Origin: Streptomyces oryzae | GTDB lineage: Bacteria > Actinomycetota > Actinomycetes > Streptomycetales > Streptomycetaceae | Length of the DNA: 53,824 bases | Assembly (NCBI RefSeq): GCF_017676365.1 | Contig: NZ_JADKMA010000023.1 | Location: forward strand, 1 to 53,824 | Direction: 5' to 3' | Shown: piece by piece, positions 49,810-53,824 of the stretch | Position numbering within the stretch: the first letter of the stretch is position 1 | Layout: the number at the start of each line of letters is the position of its first letter | The notes under the pieces: model-generated | Databases searched by the model: none | Seen by the model: the letters and a program-made list of their open reading frames with translations, nothing else | What the model was told of the DNA's origin: nothing | Position numbers and translations under genes: made by a program

Positions 49810-50973
49810 ATGGAACTCCAGGCAACCGTTCCCGCTGATGAGGTGCGCTCTCAGCCTCGACGGGAAACCGCCGGAAACCGCCCGTGCGACCTGGTGGGTA
49901 TCGACCATATCCGGCTCTGCGTCGGTAATGCCCGGCAGGCGGCACACTTCTATGTCAATGCCTTCGCCATGGAAGTGACCGCCTACCGGGGGGACGAGAC
50001 CTCGCACAACGGGCTCGCGGAGTATCTGCTCAGCTCGGGCCGGGTGCGCTTCCTCATCACCGGCGGCGCGTCCGCTGACAGTCCGGCCGCCCGGTGGGCC
50101 GCAGTTCACGGGGACGGGGTCAGCGATGTCGCGCTTCAGGTGCGCAACCTCGACGAGGGTCTGGCGTACGCGGCCGAGGCCGGGGCGACCGTGCTCGAGG
50201 AGCCCACGGTGCACAGCGACGAATTCGGCCGGGTACGGACCGCCGCGATCGCCACATACGGCGAACTGCGGCACACCCTGGTGGAGCGCGATGGGTACGA
50301 CGGGCTCTTCATGCCCGGATTCGGGCCACCGCCCGCTGTGCCCGTCCCCTCCTCGCCACCTCTTTTCCACCAGGTGGACCACACCGTCGGCTGTGTGGAG
50401 TTCGGCCTCATGGACACCTGGGTGGACTTCTACCGGCGCGTGCTCGGCTTCTCCACGCTGGCCGAATTCATCGGGGAGGACATCGCCACCGAGTACTCCG
50501 CACTGATGAGCAAGGTCGTCGCCGACGGCACGGGGAAGGTGAAACTCCCGCTGAACGAGCCGGCGCCGGGGAAGAAGCGGTCCCAGATCGACGAATATCT
50601 CCACTACCACCGAGGGCCCGGCGTCCAGCACATCGCGCTGGAAACCCACGACATCCTGGCTGCCACCGACGCGCTGCGCGCTGCGGGCGTGGATTTCCTG
50701 GCGACCCCGGACGCGTACTACGACGATCCGGAACTGCGGGCCCGCATCGGGGACGTCCGCGTGGACATCGCCGAGCTGCGCGAGCGCGGCGTACTGGTGG
50801 ACCGGGACGAGGACGGCTACCTGCTGCAGATCTTCACCCGCCCCCTGGTCGACCGGCCGACGTTCTTCATCGAACTGATCGAGCGGCACGGCAGCCAGGG
50901 CTTCGGCAAGGGCAACTTCAAGGCCCTCTTCGAAGCGGTCGAGCGGGAACAGGACCGGCGGGGGAACCTCTGA
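49810..50973 (+). CDS. hpd: 4-hydroxyphenylpyruvate dioxygenase
   Basis: A 387-residue Fe(II) dioxygenase that turns 4-hydroxyphenylpyruvate into homogentisate. Two VOC domains are visible. The iron ligands should be the histidines in [14 protein letters not shown] and [13 protein letters not shown] and the glutamate in [30 protein letters not shown] and the C-terminal [20 protein letters not shown] are typical of HPPD rather than hydroxymandelate synthase. Start ATG at 49810. It is the first gene of the plus-strand arm and overlaps the next gene (TGATG). Confidence 0.94.
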   Translation: MELQATVPADEVRSQPRRETAGNRPCDLVGIDHIRLCVGNARQAAHFYVNAFAMEVTAYRGDETSHNGLAEYLLSSGRVRFLITGGASADSPAARWAAVHGDGVSDVALQVRNLDEGLAYAAEAGATVLEEPTVHSDEFGRVRTAAIATYGELRHTLVERDGYDGLFMPGFGPPPAVPVPSSPPLFHQVDHTVGCVEFGLMDTWVDFYRRVLGFSTLAEFIGEDIATEYSALMSKVVADGTGKVKLPLNEPAPGKKRSQIDEYLHYHRGPGVQHIALETHDILAATDALRAAGVDFLATPDAYYDDPELRARIGDVRVDIAELRERGVLVDRDEDGYLLQIFTRPLVDRPTFFIELIERHGSQGFGKGNFKALFEAVEREQDRRGNL

Positions 50974-51740
50974 TGAGCCGCGCGACCCTCGCGAGGGACC
51001 CGGACGAGGTCACGCGCATGTTCGACGAGGCCGCCGGCCACTACGACCGGACCAACACCCTGCTCTCCGGCGGCCAGGACAGGCTCTGGCGCGCCCGCGC
51101 CCGTGCGGCGCTCGCCCTGCGACCGGGCGAGAGATGCCTGGACATCGCCTGCGGCACCGGCGTCTCCACCGCGGAGCTCGCCCGGTCCGGTGCGGCGGTC
51201 GTCGGCATCGACCGGTCGCCGGGGATGGTGGCCCGCGGCGCCGCCCGCTCCCTGGACCTGCGGGTCGGGGACGCGCTGGCGCTGCCCTTCGAGACGGCCG
51301 CCTTCGACGCGGTGACCATCATGTTCGGGCTGCGCAACGTGGTCGACCCCGGCGCGGCGCTGCGGGAGATGGCCCGGGTGACCCGGCCCGGTGGACGGCT
51401 GGTCGTCTGCGAGTTCAGCCACCCCACCTGGGCGCCCTTCCGCACCGTGTATCTGCGGTACCTGATGGGCGGCCTGCCCCGCATCGCCGACCTGGTGTCG
51501 AGCAACCCCGACGCGTACACCTATCTGTCCGAGACCATCCGCGCCTGGCATGACCAGCGCTCACTGGCCGCCCTGATCCGGGAGGCCGGCTGGCAGCGGG
51601 TCTGCTGGCGCAACCTGACCGGCGGTATCGTCGCCCTGCACCGTGCCCTCGCCCCGGCCCGGCAGCCAGGGCCTGAGGAATCGGACGGAGACGGGGACGG
51701 GCGCGAACACGGGAAGCAGCAAGCGGAGTCCGCCGTATGA
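50973..51740 (+). CDS. UbiE/MenG-type C-methyltransferase
   Basis: A 255-residue class I methyltransferase: [23 protein letters not shown] motif [36 protein letters not shown] and [20 protein letters not shown] are the UbiE/MenG signatures. In menaquinone or ubiquinone synthesis such enzymes C-methylate the quinol ring; here the prenylated homogentisate derivative is the likely substrate, like MPBQ methyltransferase. ATG at 50973 overlaps the hpd stop. The last ~25 residues are a charged tail. Confidence 0.88.
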   Translation: MSRATLARDPDEVTRMFDEAAGHYDRTNTLLSGGQDRLWRARARAALALRPGERCLDIACGTGVSTAELARSGAAVVGIDRSPGMVARGAARSLDLRVGDALALPFETAAFDAVTIMFGLRNVVDPGAALREMARVTRPGGRLVVCEFSHPTWAPFRTVYLRYLMGGLPRIADLVSSNPDAYTYLSETIRAWHDQRSLAALIREAGWQRVCWRNLTGGIVALHRALAPARQPGPEESDGDGDGREHGKQQAESAV

Positions 51741-53062
51741 CGCGGCCGGAGCGAGCGGCTCAGGTGCTCGTCGTGGGAGCCGGTCCTGCCGGGGCGACGG
51801 CCGCCTACCACCTGGCCCGACAGGGGGTGGAGGTGGCTGTGCTGGAGAAGTCGGCGTTTCCACGGGAGAAGGTCTGCGGCGACGGGCTGACACCGCGGGC
51901 CGTACGGCACCTGGTACGGATGGGCATCGACACCTCAGCTCCCGGCTGGAGCCGCAACCGCGGACTGCGGTTCGTCTCGCGCGGGGTCACCCTCGAGGTG
52001 GACTGGCCGGAGAGCAACAGCTTCCCCGGCTACGGCCTCACCCGCACCCGGCACGACTTCGACCAGCTTCTCGCCGAGCGGGCGGTCGCCGCCGGTGCCG
52101 TACTGCATACGGAGACGAAGGTGACGGCGCCGTTGCAGGACGCGGCGGGGCGTATCACCGGGGTCAGCGCCGTCTGCGGCACCGACCGTGTGGTACGCGA
52201 CTTCTCGGCGCCCGTGGTGATCGCCGCCGACGGCGTCGCGGGGCGGCTCGGGCTCGCCATGGGCGTCACCCGGCTGGGGAAGCGCCCCGTGGGTACCGCC
52301 GTGCGGCGCTACTACCGGAGCCCCGCCAAACACCAGGACCCGTATCTGGAGTCCTGGCTGGACCTGCGCCGCCCCGACGGCCGGATCCTGCCCGGATACA
52401 GCTGGATCTTCCCGCTGGGCGACGGCAGGGTGAACGTGGGCCTCGGGGTGCTCAACGACTCCCGCACCGGCACCACCGACGTCCGCAAAATGCTCGCTCC
52501 CTGGCTGGAGCGGACGCCACAAGAGTGGGGACTGCGCGGTGAGGAGCACGCGGAAGGACCGCTGCGCGGGGCAGCGCTGCCGATGGGGTTCAACCGGCTC
52601 CCGCACCACCACCAGGGGCTCCTGCTGATCGGTGACGCGGGCGGCATGGTCAACCCGTGCAACGGCGAGGGCATCGCCTACGCCATGGAAGCCGGCGAAC
52701 TCGTCGCCGACGTCGTGGCCCAGGCCATGGGCCGCCCGCCGGGCCGCACCCGGGATCGCATGCTGGAGCGGTACCCCGAGGAGATCGCCGCCCGGCTGGG
52801 CCGCTACTACCGGCTCGGCCGCGTCTTCTCCTCCCTGATGGCCCGCCCGCTGTTCACCTCGCTCGTCACCCAGAACGCCGTGAAGTCGCCCCGCGTCATG
52901 GCCGCCATGGTGCGGCTGCTGTCCAACCTGTCCGACCGCCCGGGGGCCGACGTGATCGACCACCTGGTCAACACCCTGGTCCGGGTGATCCCCGGCGACA
53001 AGGAGCTCGGCCGGGTCCGGCGGACGCAAGCGCGGGCGTGCGGGACGCATCCGCCCCGCTGA
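51737..53062 (+). CDS. Geranylgeranyl reductase-family FAD oxidoreductase
   Basis: A 441-residue flavoprotein: [20 protein letters not shown] (FAD site), [20 protein letters not shown] (the PxxKxCGGG-like block of the family), and [20 protein letters not shown] (second FAD motif). It should reduce double bonds of the geranylgeranyl chain, as ChlP does for phytyl. ATG at 51737 overlaps the upstream stop as ATGA. Streptomyces also carry relatives near the nuo genes for menaquinone side chains, so specificity is open. Confidence 0.9.
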   Translation: MTRPERAAQVLVVGAGPAGATAAYHLARQGVEVAVLEKSAFPREKVCGDGLTPRAVRHLVRMGIDTSAPGWSRNRGLRFVSRGVTLEVDWPESNSFPGYGLTRTRHDFDQLLAERAVAAGAVLHTETKVTAPLQDAAGRITGVSAVCGTDRVVRDFSAPVVIAADGVAGRLGLAMGVTRLGKRPVGTAVRRYYRSPAKHQDPYLESWLDLRRPDGRILPGYSWIFPLGDGRVNVGLGVLNDSRTGTTDVRKMLAPWLERTPQEWGLRGEEHAEGPLRGAALPMGFNRLPHHHQGLLLIGDAGGMVNPCNGEGIAYAMEAGELVADVVAQAMGRPPGRTRDRMLERYPEEIAARLGRYYRLGRVFSSLMARPLFTSLVTQNAVKSPRVMAAMVRLLSNLSDRPGADVIDHLVNTLVRVIPGDKELGRVRRTQARACGTHPPR

Positions 53063-53126
53063 CCGGCGGGATGCGGGATCTTTCCCCGGGAAGTGCCCGG
53101 TCGGATTCCCTCTCGGCGGGCGCGTG

Positions 53127-53154
53127 TTGAGCCGGTGCCCTGAACGCCTAAGCT
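53127..53154 (+). promoter_or_regulatory. Candidate promoter of the TerD-family gene
   Basis: TTGAGC (53127-53132), a 16-bp spacer and TAAGCT (53149-53154), ending 32 bp before the start codon. Confidence 0.4.
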
Positions 53155-53186
53155 TCGGGGGTCGGAAGCACAGAGGGGGAAGCCTG

Positions 53187-53824
53187 ATGTCGATGCAAAA
53201 GGGTGCCAACGTACCGGTACCGGCCGCCAGGGTCCGGGTGGAGCTGGGCTGGCAAGGAGGGCCGGGGGCGCCTGATGTGGACGTGTCGGCGCTGTTGCTG
53301 ACGGCGGCCGGCAAGGTGCGGTCGGACGACGACTTCGTCTTCTACAACCAGCCTGTGCACCGCAGCGGTTCGGTGCGGCACGAGGGCCGGCGCCAGGACG
53401 GCACGGGCCTGCTCGAAACCATCCGGGTCGAACTGTCCGCGGTGGAGCAGGAGATCTCGACCGTGGTGATCGCGGCCTCCACAGACGGCACGTTCAGCCA
53501 GGTGCCCGGCCTGTTCGTTCGGGTGCTGGACGCGGACAGCGGCGCCGAGGCGGCGCGGTTCGACGCCTCGGGAGCCACGTCCGAGACGGCGTTCCTGCTC
53601 GGGGAGCTGTATCGGCGGAACGACGCCTGGAAGTTCCGGGCCGTGGGCCAGGGGTACTCCTCCGGACTGGAAGGGCTCGCAACGGACTTCGGCATCACCG
53701 TGGACGAGCCGGCCTCACCCGCGCCGGCCCCGACAGCCCCGTCCACCGCGCCTGCTCCACCGCCCGCGCCTGCGCCGCCCGCGCCTGCGTCGGCCCCGCC
53801 CGTGTCAGCCGCGCCGCCCGCTCC
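53187..53824 (+). CDS. TerD-family protein, cut by window edge
   Basis: The first 212 residues of a TerD/calcium-binding stress protein: [54 protein letters not shown], and [20 protein letters not shown] are the TerD hallmarks. After residue ~180 a Pro/Ala-rich linker starts and continues past the end, so another domain may follow. Start ATG at 53187 follows AGAGGGGGA. Such proteins take part in tellurite and stress responses and, in Streptomyces, in differentiation. Confidence 0.9.
   Translation, partial: MSMQKGANVPVPAARVRVELGWQGGPGAPDVDVSALLLTAAGKVRSDDDFVFYNQPVHRSGSVRHEGRRQDGTGLLETIRVELSAVEQEISTVVIAASTDGTFSQVPGLFVRVLDADSGAEAARFDASGATSETAFLLGELYRRNDAWKFRAVGQGYSSGLEGLATDFGITVDEPASPAPAPTAPSTAPAPPPAPAPPAPASAPPVSAAPPA

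Noticed and set aside
49810..50973. Hydroxymandelate synthase instead of HPPD
   Set aside because: The C-terminal [14 protein letters not shown] block and the [16 protein letters not shown] segment are HPPD hallmarks, and the neighbours fit homogentisate use.
45175..53062. An ordinary menaquinone side-chain locus
   Set aside because: UbiA, UbiE and a GG-reductase alone would allow it, but HPPD and a tocopherol-cyclase-family protein have no role in menaquinone synthesis and no men genes are present.
1..53824. tRNA, rRNA, CRISPR arrays, prophage or integrase genes
   Set aside because: I looked for cloverleaf-like segments, regularly spaced repeats and integrase or transposase motifs and saw none.

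Overview
This is high-GC actinobacterial DNA, almost certainly from a Streptomyces-type chromosome. The signs are third-position GC bias, frequent GTG and TTG starts behind purine-rich ribosome binding sites, a complete conservon (cvnA-E), a bacterial terpene synthase with its P450, divergent regulator/target pairs, and many 4-bp ATGA/GTGA overlaps inside operons. All calls come from reading the sequence and its translations; no database search was run.

Layout. (1) 1-7984: a myo-inositol catabolic operon on the minus strand (iolC, Cgl0159-type aldolase, iolB, iolD, mmsA/iolA running off the left edge), divergent from a LacI-type regulator with a candidate operator over the iolC start region. 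(2) 8030-18131: a probable uncharacterised natural-product locus. It holds an O-carbamoyltransferase, an ATP-grasp ligase, a free-standing adenylation-carrier-thioesterase enzyme, an extended SDR, a protein fusing a GNAT/FemAB-like acyltransferase to a HisC-like aminotransferase, and a small cupin. The intergenic region before the ATP-grasp gene carries a Crp-like site and a 17-codon ORF. (3) 18370-25272: AraC regulator, alpha/beta hydrolase bracketed by two inward-facing copies of a ~215-bp promoter/leader/hairpin element, class A beta-lactamase-like serine hydrolase, HxlR/NAD(P)-binding pair, small unknown protein, P450. (4) 25311-31169: terpene synthase (operon with the P450) and a conservon whose P450 lacks a normal ExxR motif. 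(5) 31576-40180: mixed genes, including an in-frame chimera of an HxlR N-terminus with a molybdopterin-oxidoreductase C-terminus, a Tat-exported metallo-beta-lactamase-fold protein, TetR and LysR regulators with their targets, an EamA exporter, YbaK, STAS and GNAT proteins. (6) 40241-45138: a zinc-uptake locus of the AztABCD type, with a Zur-like palindrome between the divergent arms, a CobW-like protein that has lost its P-loop, and a C-terminally truncated solute-binding protein. (7) 45175-53062: two divergent, tightly overlapping operons that together encode every step of a tocopherol-like (prenylated chromanol) pathway. (8) 53187 to the end: a partial TerD-family gene.

The most striking part is region 7. 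It has 4-hydroxyphenylpyruvate dioxygenase (homogentisate), a prenyl diphosphate synthase, a UbiA aromatic prenyltransferase, a geranylgeranyl-reductase-like flavoprotein, two methyltransferases and a tocopherol-cyclase-family protein. In plants and cyanobacteria these activities suffice for tocopherol; finding all of them compactly clustered in an actinomycete is unexpected. Region 2 is the second candidate for an undescribed system, because its enzyme combination and the acyltransferase-aminotransferase fusion match no pathway I recognise.
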